From Actinomadura sp. NBRC 104425 (GTDB lineage Bacteria; Actinomycetota; Actinomycetes; Streptosporangiales; Streptosporangiaceae), in contig NZ_BSTN01000002.1 in the NCBI RefSeq assembly GCF_030269545.1, forward strand, positions 124,001-188,000: a DNA stretch of 64,000 nt, written 5' to 3'. Each line of letters starts with the position of its first letter. Position 1 is the stretch's first letter. The position numbers were made by a program, and so were the translations under genes. Positions 18,129 to 30,169 of this stretch are shown one piece after another. The notes below the pieces were generated by a model, which saw only the letters and a program-made list of their open reading frames with translations, searched no databases and was not told the origin of the DNA.

Positions 18129-19245
18129 CCCCACCTCCCGCCGTGCTCGTCCTCGAAGACGGCAAGACCTTCCACGGGGTCGCGTACGGGGCGCTGGGCG
18201 AGACCTTCGGCGAGATGGTCTTCGCCACCGGCATGACCGGCTACCAGGAGACCCTCACCGACCCGTCCTACGCCCGGCAGATCGTGGCGATGACCGCCCC
18301 GCACATCGGCAACACCGGCGTCAACGACGAGGACCCCGAGTCGGGCCGCATCCACGTCGCCGGGTACGTGGTGCGCGAACCCGCCCGCGTGGCGTCCAGC
18401 TGGCGCGCCACCGGCTCACTGGAGTCGGCGCTGCGCGAGCAGGGCGTCGTCGGCATCGCCGCCCCCGGCACCCGCGCGCTCACCCGCCACCTGCGCGACA
18501 AGGGCGCCATGCGCGCCGGGATCTTCAGCGGCGACGCCGCCCTGGCCCCCGAGCGCGACCTGCTGGACAAGGTGCTGGCCAGCCCGTCCATGGTGGGCGC
18601 CGACCTGGCCCGCGACGTGTCCACGCCCGAGCCGTACGTGGTCGCCGCGCACGGCGCCAAGCGGTTCACCGTGGCCGCCGTCGACCTGGGCATCAAGGCC
18701 ATGACGCCGTACCGGATGGCCGAGCGCGGCTGCGAGGTGCACGTGCTGCCCGCGACCAGCACCGCCGAGGACATCCTGGCGCTCGACCCCGACGGCGTGT
18801 TCTTCAGCAACGGCCCCGGCGACCCGGCCGCCGCCGGGTACGCCGTCGACGCGCTGCGCGGCGTGCTGGACGCCGGCCGGCCGTTCTTCGGCATCTGCTT
18901 CGGCAACCAGATCTTCGGCCGGGCCCTCGGCCTCGGCACCTACAAGCTACGGTTCGGGCACCGGGGCATCAACCAGCCGGTGCGCGACCGCACGACCGGC
19001 AAGGTGGACATCTCCGCGCACAACCACGGGTTCGCCGTGGACGCGCCGACCGACGGCACCTTCGACACCCCGTACGGACGCGGCGAGGTCAGCCACGTCA
19101 ACCTCAACGACGGCTGCGTCGAGGGCCTGCGGCTGCTCGACTACCCGGCGTTCAGCGTCCAGTACCACCCGGAGGCGGCGGCGGGACCGCACGACGCCAC
19201 CGACCTGTTCGACCGCTTCTGCGAGCTGATGGGGGGTGCCCGCTG

Positions 19246-19246
<1 letters not shown>
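18125..19246 (+). CDS. carA: Carbamoyl-phosphate synthase small (glutaminase) chain CarA
   Basis: CarA hydrolyses glutamine and channels ammonia to CarB. The N-terminal domain shows [15 protein letters not shown] and [18 protein letters not shown]. The class I amidotransferase domain begins near residue 190, with the catalytic cysteine in [15 protein letters not shown] and the His/Glu of the triad in [22 protein letters not shown] and [13 protein letters not shown] are also canonical. The usual H after GICxG is N here, a conservative variation. Length 373 residues; starts at GTG 18125, ends in TGATG with carB. Confidence 0.97.
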
Positions 19247-22587
<3,341 letters not shown>

Positions 22588-22660
22588 CGGGAGGGCGGCC
22601 GGGGCCGTCCGGCGGATGAGCGCCGGGCCGCGCGGCCCGGCGACGACGAGAGGGAGACGG

Positions 22661-23584
22661 GTGTCCGACACACCGGTGCAGACGTCGGCAACCGTTCTGA
22701 CGGTGCGCCAGGTGGGCGACTACCACGCGCTGACGGCGGTGGCCCCCGGGGTCGCGGAGCGGTTCCGGCCGGGGCAGTTCGTGGCGCTCGCCGTGGGCGG
22801 CGAGCACACCAGCCGCCTGGTGCGCCGGTGCATCGCCGTCCACGAGGTCAAGTCGGACTACGGCGGGACGGTGGAGATGGTGTTCGCCGTCCGCGATCCG
22901 GGCACCCGCTGGCTGGCCGGGCTGCGGTCGCGCGACCGGCTCGACGTGGCCGGCCCGCTCGGCCGCCCGTTCCGGCTGCCCCGCGACCCGGTCGGTTGCC
23001 TGCTGGTGGGCGGCGGGCCGGGCGCGGCCGGGCTGTTCGCGCTGGCCGACACGCTGCACCGGCGCGGCTGCCAGGTGCACTTCGTGCTGGCGGGCGCCAC
23101 GGCCCGGCAGGTGTTCGGGTCGCGGATGGCCCAGCGCATCGGCGACAGCGCCACCGTCGTCACCGAGGACGGCTCGCTGGGGGAGAAGGGCGCGCTGCGC
23201 GAGGTGCTGCCCCGCGTGATCGAGGAGACCGCCTCCGACGTCGTCTACGGCTGCGGGCCCACGTCGCTGCTGCGCACGGTCACCCGCATCGCCGGGGACG
23301 TCGGCCTGCCCTCCCAGGTGTCGGTGGAGGAGTTCCTGCAGCAGACGGGGGCGTGCGGCATCGGCGTGTGCATGACGTGCGTGCTGCCGTTCTACGGCGA
23401 CGACGGGGTGACCCGCATGGTGCGCGCCTGCACCGAGGGGCCGGTGCTGCGCGGCGACCGCGTCCGCTGGGGCGACCTGGGCACCATCCCGTTCGACGCC
23501 CTGGGCGCGCCCCGCGTCCTGCACACCCGGGCGGTGCCGGACCGGGACGACGCCGCCGACCGCGCCCGTGAGGAGGCCCAGTAG
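22661..23584 (+). CDS. pyrK: Dihydroorotate dehydrogenase electron-transfer subunit PyrK
   Basis: PyrK is the FAD/[2Fe-2S] subunit that lets class 1B PyrD use NAD+ as electron acceptor. The ferredoxin-reductase fold is seen in [12 protein letters not shown] (FAD binding) and [20 protein letters not shown] (NAD binding), then [12 protein letters not shown]. The iron-sulfur cysteines cluster in [17 protein letters not shown] with a fourth in [10 protein letters not shown], the PyrK arrangement. The GTG at 22661 follows AGAGGGAGACGG. The 73-base gap after carB is the only sizeable gap in the operon and contains nothing else recognisable. Its stop abuts the pyrD ATG. Confidence 0.95.
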   Translation: MSDTPVQTSATVLTVRQVGDYHALTAVAPGVAERFRPGQFVALAVGGEHTSRLVRRCIAVHEVKSDYGGTVEMVFAVRDPGTRWLAGLRSRDRLDVAGPLGRPFRLPRDPVGCLLVGGGPGAAGLFALADTLHRRGCQVHFVLAGATARQVFGSRMAQRIGDSATVVTEDGSLGEKGALREVLPRVIEETASDVVYGCGPTSLLRTVTRIAGDVGLPSQVSVEEFLQQTGACGIGVCMTCVLPFYGDDGVTRMVRACTEGPVLRGDRVRWGDLGTIPFDALGAPRVLHTRAVPDRDDAADRAREEAQ

Positions 23585-24574
23585 ATGACGTCGGACAGGA
23601 TGCGGACCCGGCTGGGCGACCTGGAGCTGCCGAACCCGGTGCTGACGGCGTCCGGCTGCGGCGGGACCGGCCGCGAACTGGCCCAGTTCACCGACCTGAC
23701 CCGGCTGGGCGCGTTCGTCACCACCTCGGTGATGGCGCAGCCGCGGGCGGGCCGGCCCACCCCCCGGATGGCCGAGACGCCCTCCGGGCTGCTGACCGCG
23801 ATGGGCCTGCCCGGCCCGGGCATCGACGGCTTCCTCGAACGCGACCTGCCCTGGCTGGCCGAGCATGGCGTGCGGACGATCGTGTCCCTGGCCGGCAACA
23901 GCGTCGAGGAGTTCGGCGAACTGGCCCGGCGGCTGCGCGGCGTGCCCGGCGTCGCCGCGATCGAGGTGAACGTCGCCTGCCCCAACGTCGAGGACCGCGG
24001 CCGCATGTTCGCCTGGCATCCGCGCGCCTCGGCCGCCGTGGTGCGGGCGGTGCGCGCCAACAGCCGGGTGCCGGTGATCGCCAAGCTCGCGCCCGACGTC
24101 ACCGACATCGTCACCATCGCGCTGGCCTGCGTGGACGCCGGGGCCGACGCGCTGACCCTGATCAACACGATGGTCGGGATGGCCATCGACACCGACACGC
24201 TGCGGCCCACGCTGGCGGGCGTGTCGGGCGGCCTGTCCGGCCCGGCCGTGCGGCCCGTGGCGGTGCGCTGCGTCTACCAGGTGCACGCCGCGCTGCCCGG
24301 CACCCCCATCATCGGCGCGGGGGGCGTGGCCACCGGGCTGGACGCGCTGGAGTTCGTGCTGGCCGGGGCCTCGGCGGTCGCGGTGGGCACCACGTTGTTC
24401 CACGACCCCTCCGCGGGCACCCGCATCCTGCGCGAGCTGGAGGACGCCCTGGCGGCGCGCCGGCTGACCATGGCCGACGCCGTGGGCCTGGCCCACAAGC
24501 CCCCCGGTTACGTCCCGCCCCAGGTCCGCCCCGAGGAGCCCGTGCCGGCGGAGACGAAGGAGAAGCTGCCGTGA
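23585..24574 (+). CDS. pyrD: Dihydroorotate dehydrogenase (class 1B) PyrD
   Basis: PyrD oxidises dihydroorotate to orotate with FMN. The 329-residue barrel shows [64 protein letters not shown] (with the catalytic cysteine region) and, near the C-terminus, [20 protein letters not shown] followed by [11 protein letters not shown] for the FMN phosphate. The adjacent pyrK shows it is a class 1B, NAD-linked enzyme rather than the membrane quinone-linked class 2. Start ATG immediately follows the pyrK stop; the end overlaps pyrF by four bases (GTGA at 24571-24574). Confidence 0.96.
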   Translation: MTSDRMRTRLGDLELPNPVLTASGCGGTGRELAQFTDLTRLGAFVTTSVMAQPRAGRPTPRMAETPSGLLTAMGLPGPGIDGFLERDLPWLAEHGVRTIVSLAGNSVEEFGELARRLRGVPGVAAIEVNVACPNVEDRGRMFAWHPRASAAVVRAVRANSRVPVIAKLAPDVTDIVTIALACVDAGADALTLINTMVGMAIDTDTLRPTLAGVSGGLSGPAVRPVAVRCVYQVHAALPGTPIIGAGGVATGLDALEFVLAGASAVAVGTTLFHDPSAGTRILRELEDALAARRLTMADAVGLAHKPPGYVPPQVRPEEPVPAETKEKLP

Positions 24575-25284
24575 CCGCTGCCCCCGCCCCCATCGCCGTG
24601 GCGCTGGACGCCCCCGACCTGGAGACGGCCGCCCGGTGGGCCTCCCTGGTCACGCCGCACGTCAGCACCGTCAAGGTGGGCCTTGAGCTGTACCTGCGGT
24701 ACGGGCCGGACGTCGTCGCCAGCGTGCGCGGCGCCAGCGGCGTCCAGGTGTTCCTGGACCTGAAGCTGCACGACATCCCCGCCACCGTTGCGGGCGCGGC
24801 GCGCGCCGTGGCGCGGCTGCGCCCGGCGTTCCTCACCGTGCACGCGGCGGGCGGCCCGGCGATGATCCGCGCCGCCGTGGACGCCGCACCGGACACCCGG
24901 ATCGCGGCGGTGACGGTGCTGACGTCCCTGCGCGACGACGATCTGGCCCGCATCGGGCTGGCGGGGCCCGCGCACGACGCCGTGCGGCGCCTGGCGGCCC
25001 TGGCGGTGGACGCCGGTGCCCAAGCGCTCGTCTGCTCGCCTCAGGAGGCCGCTGCGGTGCGCGCGGAGGTCGGCCCCGGTATCACCCTCATCACCCCCGG
25101 TGTGCGGCCCGCAGGCGCCGCCACGCAGGACCAGGCGCGGGTCGCCACCCCCGAGGAGGCGCTGGCGGCCGGGGCCGACCTGCTGGTGATCGGGCGCCCC
25201 ATCACCGGCGCCGCCGACCCGGGCGCGGCGGCCGCGGGCATCGCCGCGGCGCTGCGCCGCACCGCGGCCGGGCCCGCAGCCTGA
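24571..25284 (+). CDS. pyrF: Orotidine 5'-phosphate decarboxylase PyrF
   Basis: PyrF decarboxylates OMP to UMP. The group I catalytic array is present as [20 protein letters not shown] (D-x-K-x-x-D), with [13 protein letters not shown] before it and [13 protein letters not shown] plus [20 protein letters not shown] after it for phosphate binding. The 237-residue length is standard for group I; some actinobacteria have the longer type. It is the last gene of the operon. pyrE, the step before it, is not encoded here and must lie elsewhere. Confidence 0.96.
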   Translation: MTAAPAPIAVALDAPDLETAARWASLVTPHVSTVKVGLELYLRYGPDVVASVRGASGVQVFLDLKLHDIPATVAGAARAVARLRPAFLTVHAAGGPAMIRAAVDAAPDTRIAAVTVLTSLRDDDLARIGLAGPAHDAVRRLAALAVDAGAQALVCSPQEAAAVRAEVGPGITLITPGVRPAGAATQDQARVATPEEALAAGADLLVIGRPITGAADPGAAAAGIAAALRRTAAGPAA

Positions 25285-25450
25285 CACGGCCCCCGGTCGC
25301 CGCCCCGAGCCGCCGCCCGAAGCACCGTCCGGACCGCCGCCCGAGCCGCCAGCGTGGAGGGACGCCCGGCGGAACGCGGGACCCCGCGGCAACCCTGCCG
25401 GTCACCTCCATTAACCTGTCATGCAGGAAGTTTTTGGACATTCCGGACAG

Positions 25451-25464
25451 GTGATCGACGTCAC
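25451..25464. promoter_or_regulatory. CRP-type palindrome 1 upstream of mihF
   Basis: GTGA-TCGACG-TCAC: a GTGA-N6-TCAC inverted repeat, the core of Crp/Fnr-family sites. It lies 58 bp upstream of a second site of the same form. Confidence 0.5.
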
Positions 25465-25475
25465 TTCCGCGGGTC

Positions 25476-25491
25476 CGTTTTCCGGAAAACG
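25476..25491. repeat. 16-bp perfect palindrome
   Basis: CGTTTTCCGGAAAACG is a perfect palindrome lying between the two CRP-type sites in an unusually A/T-rich stretch of this GC-rich window. Could be an operator; no regulator assigned. Confidence 0.75.
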
Positions 25492-25507
25492 CGGCCCGGT
25501 CGAAAAA

Positions 25508-25523
25508 TGTGATGCGTATCACC
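25508..25523. promoter_or_regulatory. CRP-type palindrome 2 upstream of mihF
   Basis: TGTGATGCGTATCACC fits TGTGA-N6-TCACn with perfect GTGAT/ATCAC arms, a good match to actinobacterial Crp sites. Confidence 0.55.
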
Positions 25524-25689
25524 AAAGAAGGGGGTCCTGGGCTGCCGGAATCGCGGCGGCGGGGTCGCGGCTCGCGGGAAAGTCTCGAAGATAAGGGTGA
25601 CAAGTGACGCATATGGGGCGTTGCCTGGGGATTTTTCACGATCTTGCGAAAGTCCCAGATGGGGCGGGGGTGCCGCCGGAGCCGCCCGC

Positions 25690-25703
25690 GAGTGTGTACA
25701 CTC
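25690..25703. repeat. 14-bp inverted repeat GAGTGT-GT-ACACTC
   Basis: Perfect 6-bp arms separated by two bases, about 140 bases upstream of the mihF start, within the 560-base intergenic region that holds no supportable gene. Confidence 0.6.
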
Positions 25704-25843
25704 CGTATTCAGGACACCCCAGGGAGTGATTTTCGTGATTTTGTGGCGGGCCAAACGGCACTTCACGTTGCTTTATAGGGCGCGCACTCGCTAGTTTCCC
25801 AACCCGTCCGACTCCGTCGAGTGGAAACCTGAGGTGACCCGGC

Positions 25844-26170
25844 GTGGCTCTTCCGCCCCTAACCCCCGAACAGCGCGCCGCAGCCCTGGAGAAGGCTGCC
25901 AAGGCCCGCAAGGAGCGGGCCGAGGTCAAGAACCGGCTCAAGCACGGGGGAACCTCGCTTGCCGAGGTCCTCAAGGAGGGGCAGACCGACGACGTCATCG
26001 GGAAGATGAAGGTGTCGGCCCTCCTGGAATCGCTGCCCGGTGTGGGCAAGGTCCGTGCGAAGCAGATCATGGAGCGCCTGGGCATCGCCGAGTCCCGCCG
26101 CGTGCGGGGTCTCGGCGCCAACCAGCGCGCCTCCCTGGAGCGTGAGTTCGGCGGCGGTGGAAACCGCTGA
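25844..26170 (+). CDS. mihF: Integration host factor, actinobacterial type (MihF/sIHF)
   Basis: This 108-residue nucleoid-associated protein binds DNA without sequence specificity and, in mycobacteria and Streptomyces, is important for growth, chromosome organisation and development. A long N-terminal helix ([20 protein letters not shown]) is followed by the helix-two-turn-helix domain: [20 protein letters not shown], then [20 protein letters not shown]. The lysine-rich H2TH contacts the DNA backbone. The GTG at 25844 follows GAGGTGA. It leads a compact group with gmk, rpoZ and coaBC. The 560-base upstream region is rich in palindromes, suggesting elaborate control. Confidence 0.95.
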   Translation: MALPPLTPEQRAAALEKAAKARKERAEVKNRLKHGGTSLAEVLKEGQTDDVIGKMKVSALLESLPGVGKVRAKQIMERLGIAESRRVRGLGANQRASLEREFGGGGNR

Positions 26171-26171
26171 C

Positions 26172-26894
26172 GTGCGACTCACGGGCGGGCGCGGCGGTGC
26201 GGCCGTCGCGGCCGGCTCCGGCGCGCCCGGCGGCAGGCCCCCCGGCACGTCCGGCGGCGCGCCCTCATCCGGCTCCATCCCGTCCAGCCCCGGCGCGCCT
26301 GACCCCGCGCCGGGCGGCTCCCCCTCGTCGCAGGACTCCATGCTCCGGCGGCTGACGGTCCTGTCCGGGCCGTCGGGCGTCGGCAAGAGCACGGTCGTCG
26401 CCGAGATCCGGCGGGCCCACCCCGAGGTGTGGCTGTCGGTCTCGGTGACCACCCGGCCCCCCCGGCCGGGTGAGACCCACGGGGTGCAGTACTACTTCGT
26501 CGACGACGCCGGTTTCGACCGGCTCGTCGCCGAGGGGGAACTGCTCGAATGGGCCGAGTTCGCGGGCAACCGCTACGGCACCCCACGGCGGCCGGTCGTG
26601 GAACGGCTGGCCGCCGGGCGGCCCGTGCTGCTGGAGATCGATCTGCAGGGTGCGCGCCAGGTCCGGCGGGCGATGCCCGAGGCGATGCTGGTCTTCCTGG
26701 CGCCGCCCTCGTGGGAGGAGCTGGTCCGCCGCCTGGTCGGCCGCGGCACCGAGCCCGCGGACGTGATCGAGCGGCGGCTGGCGGCGGCGCGCGTGGAGCT
26801 GGCCGCCGAGAAGGAGTTCGACGTGACGCTGGTGAACACGTCCGTCCAGGACGTGTGCAACGAACTGCTAACCTTGATGGCTGTTCGTCAATAG
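26172..26894 (+). CDS. gmk: Guanylate kinase Gmk
   Basis: Gmk phosphorylates GMP to GDP. The catalytic core begins [19 protein letters not shown] (P-loop), followed by [20 protein letters not shown] (GMP binding), [17 protein letters not shown] and [18 protein letters not shown] start at the GTG at 26172, one base after the mihF stop, which adds a 56-residue Gly/Pro/Ala/Ser-rich head before the core. The alternative is the ATG at 26340, giving a 184-residue product of normal size, but it has no convincing ribosome binding site. The head shows no recognisable domain and is probably disordered. Confidence 0.93.
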   Translation: MRLTGGRGGAAVAAGSGAPGGRPPGTSGGAPSSGSIPSSPGAPDPAPGGSPSSQDSMLRRLTVLSGPSGVGKSTVVAEIRRAHPEVWLSVSVTTRPPRPGETHGVQYYFVDDAGFDRLVAEGELLEWAEFAGNRYGTPRRPVVERLAAGRPVLLEIDLQGARQVRRAMPEAMLVFLAPPSWEELVRRLVGRGTEPADVIERRLAAARVELAAEKEFDVTLVNTSVQDVCNELLTLMAVRQ

Positions 26895-26918
26895 CCGCGT
26901 CTAGGGGAAGGCCACATA

Positions 26919-27173
26919 GTGGCAGCCAGTTCCGAGGGCATCACCAACCCGTCGATCGACGAGCTCCTCGAGGTCGTCGACACCAAGTACGGCCTGGTCA
27001 CCATCGCCGCCAAGCGCGCCCGGCAGATCAACGCCTACTACGCGCAGCTCGGTGAGGGCCTGCTGGAGTACGTCGGCCCGCTCGTGGAGACCCAGGTGCA
27101 GGAGAAGCCGCTGTCGATCGCGCTGCGCGAGACGCGGGAGGGCCTCCTGCACGCCGAGCCGATCGAGGGCTGA
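26919..27173 (+). CDS. rpoZ: RNA polymerase omega subunit RpoZ
   Basis: Omega is the small (84-residue) subunit that clamps the beta-prime C-terminus and helps polymerase assembly. The sequence [20 protein letters not shown] followed by [20 protein letters not shown] and [15 protein letters not shown] matches the actinobacterial omega family throughout. Start GTG at 26919 after GGGGAAGG. It sits 24 bases after gmk and 24 bases before coaBC, the conserved actinobacterial order gmk-rpoZ-coaBC. Confidence 0.96.
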   Translation: MAASSEGITNPSIDELLEVVDTKYGLVTIAAKRARQINAYYAQLGEGLLEYVGPLVETQVQEKPLSIALRETREGLLHAEPIEG

Positions 27174-27197
27174 GCCGCCCCGACCGCATAACGGAAC

Positions 27198-28430
27198 ATG
27201 ACCGATCCCAGGCCGCGCGTCGTCCTCGGCGTCGGCGCGGGCATCGCCGCCTACAAGGTGTGCGAGCTGCTGCGGCGGTTCACGGAGTCCGGACACGACG
27301 TGCGCGTGGTGCCGACCGCCGACGCGCTGCGGTTCGTCGGCGCCGCCACATGGGAGGCGCTGTCGGGCCATCCGGTGTCGACCCGGGTGTGGGACGACGT
27401 CGACCAGGTGGCGCACGTGCGCCTGGGCAAGGAGGCCGACCTGGTCTTCGTCGCGCCCGCCACCGCCGACCTGCTGGCGCGGGCCGCGCACGGCCGGGCC
27501 GACGACCTGCTCACCGGCACCCTGCTGACCGCCCGGTGCCCCGTGGTGTTCGCGCCCGCGATGCACACCGAGATGTGGGAGCATCCGGCGACCCAGGACA
27601 ACGTGGCTGTGCTGCGCTCCCGCGGCGCGATCGTCGTCGACCCCGCCTCGGGGCGGCTGACCGGCGCCGACACCGGGCCGGGTCGGCTGCCCGAGCCCGC
27701 CGAGCTGTTCGAGGTGGGTCGGCGGGTGCTGGCACGCGGCCGGGCCGCGCCCGACCTCGCGGGCCGGCATGTGGTGATCTCGGCGGGCGGCACCCGCGAG
27801 GCGATCGACCCGGTGCGCTTCATCGGCAACCGCTCCTCGGGTCTGCAGGGGTACGCGCTGGCCCGCACGGCGGTGGCGCGCGGCGCGCGGGTGACCGTGG
27901 TGGCCGCCAACGTCGCCCTGCCCGACCCGGCGGGCGCCCGCGTGGTCGCCGTGGAGTCGGCCGCCCAGATGCGCGCGGCCGTGCTGGAGGCCGCCGAGCA
28001 CGCCGACGCGGTGGTGATGGCCGCCGCCGTCGCCGACTTCCGGCCCGCCGACTACCGCGACTCCAAGATCAAGAAGGTGCCCGGGGCGGAGCCGGAGCCG
28101 ATCAGGCTGGTCAAGAACCCCGACATCCTCGCCGAGCTGAGCGCCCGCCCGCGCGGCGGCCAGGTGGTGGTGGGGTTCGCCGCCGAGACCGACGACGTGC
28201 TGAACGCCGGGCGCGAGAAGCTCGCCCGCAAGGGCTGCGACCTGCTGGTGGTCAACGAGGTCGGCGCCGGTCTGGCGTTCGGGCGGCCGGACAACGCCGC
28301 CGTGGTGCTGGCCGCCGACGGCGCCGAGACGCCGGTGCCGCGCGGCCCCAAGGAGGACCTCGCCGACGTGGTGTGGGATCTGGTCGCCGAGCGCCTGAAA
28401 CCGGGCGCCGGCGCGTCCTGTCCGCGTTAG
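27198..28430 (+). CDS. coaBC: Bifunctional CoaBC (phosphopantothenoylcysteine synthetase/decarboxylase)
   Basis: CoaBC adds cysteine to 4'-phosphopantothenate using CTP and decarboxylates the product, two steps of coenzyme A synthesis. The N-terminal flavin decarboxylase domain (1-180) shows VVLGVGAGIAAYKVCELLRR, the HVRLGKEADLVFVAPATADL active-site histidine segment and FAPAMHTEMWEHPATQDN. The C-terminal synthetase domain starts near residue 190 (HVVISAGGTREAIDPVRFIG, NRSSGLQG) with the AAAVADFRP and KIKK motifs. Length 410 residues. ATG at 27198. Confidence 0.96.
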   Translation: MTDPRPRVVLGVGAGIAAYKVCELLRRFTESGHDVRVVPTADALRFVGAATWEALSGHPVSTRVWDDVDQVAHVRLGKEADLVFVAPATADLLARAAHGRADDLLTGTLLTARCPVVFAPAMHTEMWEHPATQDNVAVLRSRGAIVVDPASGRLTGADTGPGRLPEPAELFEVGRRVLARGRAAPDLAGRHVVISAGGTREAIDPVRFIGNRSSGLQGYALARTAVARGARVTVVAANVALPDPAGARVVAVESAAQMRAAVLEAAEHADAVVMAAAVADFRPADYRDSKIKKVPGAEPEPIRLVKNPDILAELSARPRGGQVVVGFAAETDDVLNAGREKLARKGCDLLVVNEVGAGLAFGRPDNAAVVLAADGAETPVPRGPKEDLADVVWDLVAERLKPGAGASCPR

Positions 28431-28511
28431 GTGGCGATGAACCGCGACAACTGGTCAAATACCGCATTTGTCCGGTGGTGTCGTCGGAGCGTGCCGAGGA
28501 ATCATTGTCGC

Positions 28512-28517
28512 TAGACT
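28512..28517 (+). promoter_or_regulatory. Candidate -10 element of metK
   Basis: TAGACT lies 105 bases before the metK GTG, the only strong -10-like hexamer in the 192-base gap after coaBC. It would give a leader of about 100 bases. No SAM-riboswitch core motif is recognised in it. Confidence 0.35.
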
Positions 28518-28622
28518 TCCTCGAACACCGTCGTCGCCACGGTGCGGGGAACCTGCGTCCCTGCCGAGTCCACAATCCGTCCTGCGACATCAGTCAGCAG
28601 CCGCTGCAAGGAGTTCACGTAC

Positions 28623-29816
28623 GTGTCTCGCCGCCTGTTCACCTCCGAGTCCGTCACCGAGGGGCACCCGGACAAGATCGCGGACCAGATCAGCGACGCG
28701 ATTCTCGACGCCATGCTGAAAGACGACCCCAAGAGCCGGGTCGCCGTGGAGACCATGATCACCACAGGGCAGGTGCACGTCGCCGGTGAGGTGACCACCG
28801 AGACCTACGTGGACATCCCCGGGGTGATCCGGGAGAAGATCCTGGAGATCGGATACGACTCGTCCAAGAAGGGCTTCGACGGGCACTCCTGCGGTGTGTC
28901 GGTGTCGATCGGGGCCCAGTCGCCCGACATCGCCCAGGGCGTCGACGACGCCTACGAGGCCCGGGAGGGCGAGGCTGGCGACGAGCTCGACCGGCAGGGC
29001 GCCGGCGACCAGGGCCTGATGTTCGGCTACGCCACCAACGAGACCCCCGAGCTGATGCCGCTGCCGATCACGCTGGCGCACCGGCTGGCGCAGCGGCTGG
29101 CGCACGTCCGCAAGCAGGGCGTGGTGCCCTACCTGCGCCCGGACGGCAAGACCCAGGTGACCATCGAGTACGACGGCGACCGCGCGGTGCGTCTGGACAC
29201 CGTGGTGGTCTCCAGCCAGCACGCCCCCGACATCAACCTCAAGGAGCTGCTGACCCCCGACATCAAGGAGAACGTGGTCGACCCGGTGCTGGCCGAGTTC
29301 GACCTCGACGTCGAGGGGTACCGGCTGCTGGTCAACCCCACCGGCCGGTTCGAGATCGGCGGCCCGATGGGCGACGCCGGGCTGACCGGCCGCAAGATCA
29401 TCGTGGACACCTACGGCGGCATGGCGCGGCACGGCGGCGGCGCCTTCTCCGGCAAGGACCCCTCCAAGGTGGACCGCTCGGCCGCCTACGCCATGCGCTG
29501 GGTCGCCAAGAACATCGTGGCCGCCGGGCTGGCCGACCGCGCCGAGGTGCAGGTCGCCTACGCCATCGGCAAGGCCCACCCGGTCGGCGTGTTCGTGGAG
29601 ACCTTCGGCACCGAGAAGCTGCCGGTCGAGAAGATCCAGGCCGCCGTCCTGGAGGTGTTCGACCTGCGCCCGGCCGCCATCGTCCGCGACCTGGACCTGC
29701 TGCGTCCGATCTACCAGCAGACCGCCGCCTACGGCCACTTCGGCCGCTCCGAGCCCGACTTCTCCTGGGAGCGCACCGACCGCGCCAAGGAGCTCGCGAG
29801 CGCCGCGGGCCTGTGA
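28623..29816 (+). CDS. metK: S-adenosylmethionine synthetase MetK
   Basis: MetK makes S-adenosylmethionine from methionine and ATP. The 397-residue enzyme shows [20 protein letters not shown] at the N-terminus (His of GHPDK), [20 protein letters not shown] (signature 1), [20 protein letters not shown] and [19 protein letters not shown] (signature 2, phosphate loop). The GTG at 28623 follows GCAAGGAG. It is a single-gene unit with its own promoter and 100-base leader, followed by two hairpins before the convergent membrane-protein gene. Its neighbourhood (coaBC-metK-priA) is conserved in actinobacteria. Confidence 0.97.
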   Translation: MSRRLFTSESVTEGHPDKIADQISDAILDAMLKDDPKSRVAVETMITTGQVHVAGEVTTETYVDIPGVIREKILEIGYDSSKKGFDGHSCGVSVSIGAQSPDIAQGVDDAYEAREGEAGDELDRQGAGDQGLMFGYATNETPELMPLPITLAHRLAQRLAHVRKQGVVPYLRPDGKTQVTIEYDGDRAVRLDTVVVSSQHAPDINLKELLTPDIKENVVDPVLAEFDLDVEGYRLLVNPTGRFEIGGPMGDAGLTGRKIIVDTYGGMARHGGGAFSGKDPSKVDRSAAYAMRWVAKNIVAAGLADRAEVQVAYAIGKAHPVGVFVETFGTEKLPVEKIQAAVLEVFDLRPAAIVRDLDLLRPIYQQTAAYGHFGRSEPDFSWERTDRAKELASAAGL

Positions 29817-29931
29817 CGCCCCGCCCGCCCGCGGCCGGGGCGTGCACGGTCCGCCCCGTAGCCTGACGGCCCGGGAGCGATCGCACAAAGCGCCGGGCGC
29901 GCCCCGGTGCACATGCCGGGCGACCGCCTCA

Positions 29932-29966
29932 AAGGCCCCGTCGGAGTTCCCACTCCACGGGGCCTT
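29932..29966. terminator. Hairpin terminator after metK
   Basis: AAGGCCCCG and CGGGGCCTT pair perfectly and enclose GGAGT/ACTCC around a TCCC loop. It is 115 bases past the metK stop and could act on both strands. No T-run follows. Confidence 0.75.
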
Positions 29967-30098
29967 CGGCATTGCGGCGCGTGAGGTCCGGGCCGCCGGT
30001 GGGCCTCGCGTCCGCGGACGGTCCGCCTGCTCGCCTGACGGCTCGGCGGCGACGGCGGCAGCGGCGGTCGCGGCCCCGGTGCGTGCGCCGGGCCATGC

Positions 30099-30139
30099 CT
30101 GAAGGTGCCGTGTGAGCACATGCTCCACAGGGCCTTCAG
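30099..30139. terminator. Second, diverged hairpin before the convergent gene
   Basis: CTGAAGG/CCTTCAG with inner GTG/CAC and GAGC/GCTC stems. Together with its 3' flank it is an imperfect copy (about 80% over 44 bases) of the hairpin at 29932-29966. Confidence 0.6.
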
Positions 30140-30169
30140 CGTTGCGGGGGTGAGGTTCGGGGCCGTCGG

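Noticed and set aside
25600..25800. Short plus-strand frame in the pyrF-mihF gap
   Set aside because: No homology, no ribosome binding site, and it covers the palindrome cluster and promoter-like sequence.
28517..28622. SAM riboswitch in the metK leader
   Set aside because: No SAM-I, SAM-II or SAM-IV core sequence could be matched by eye.
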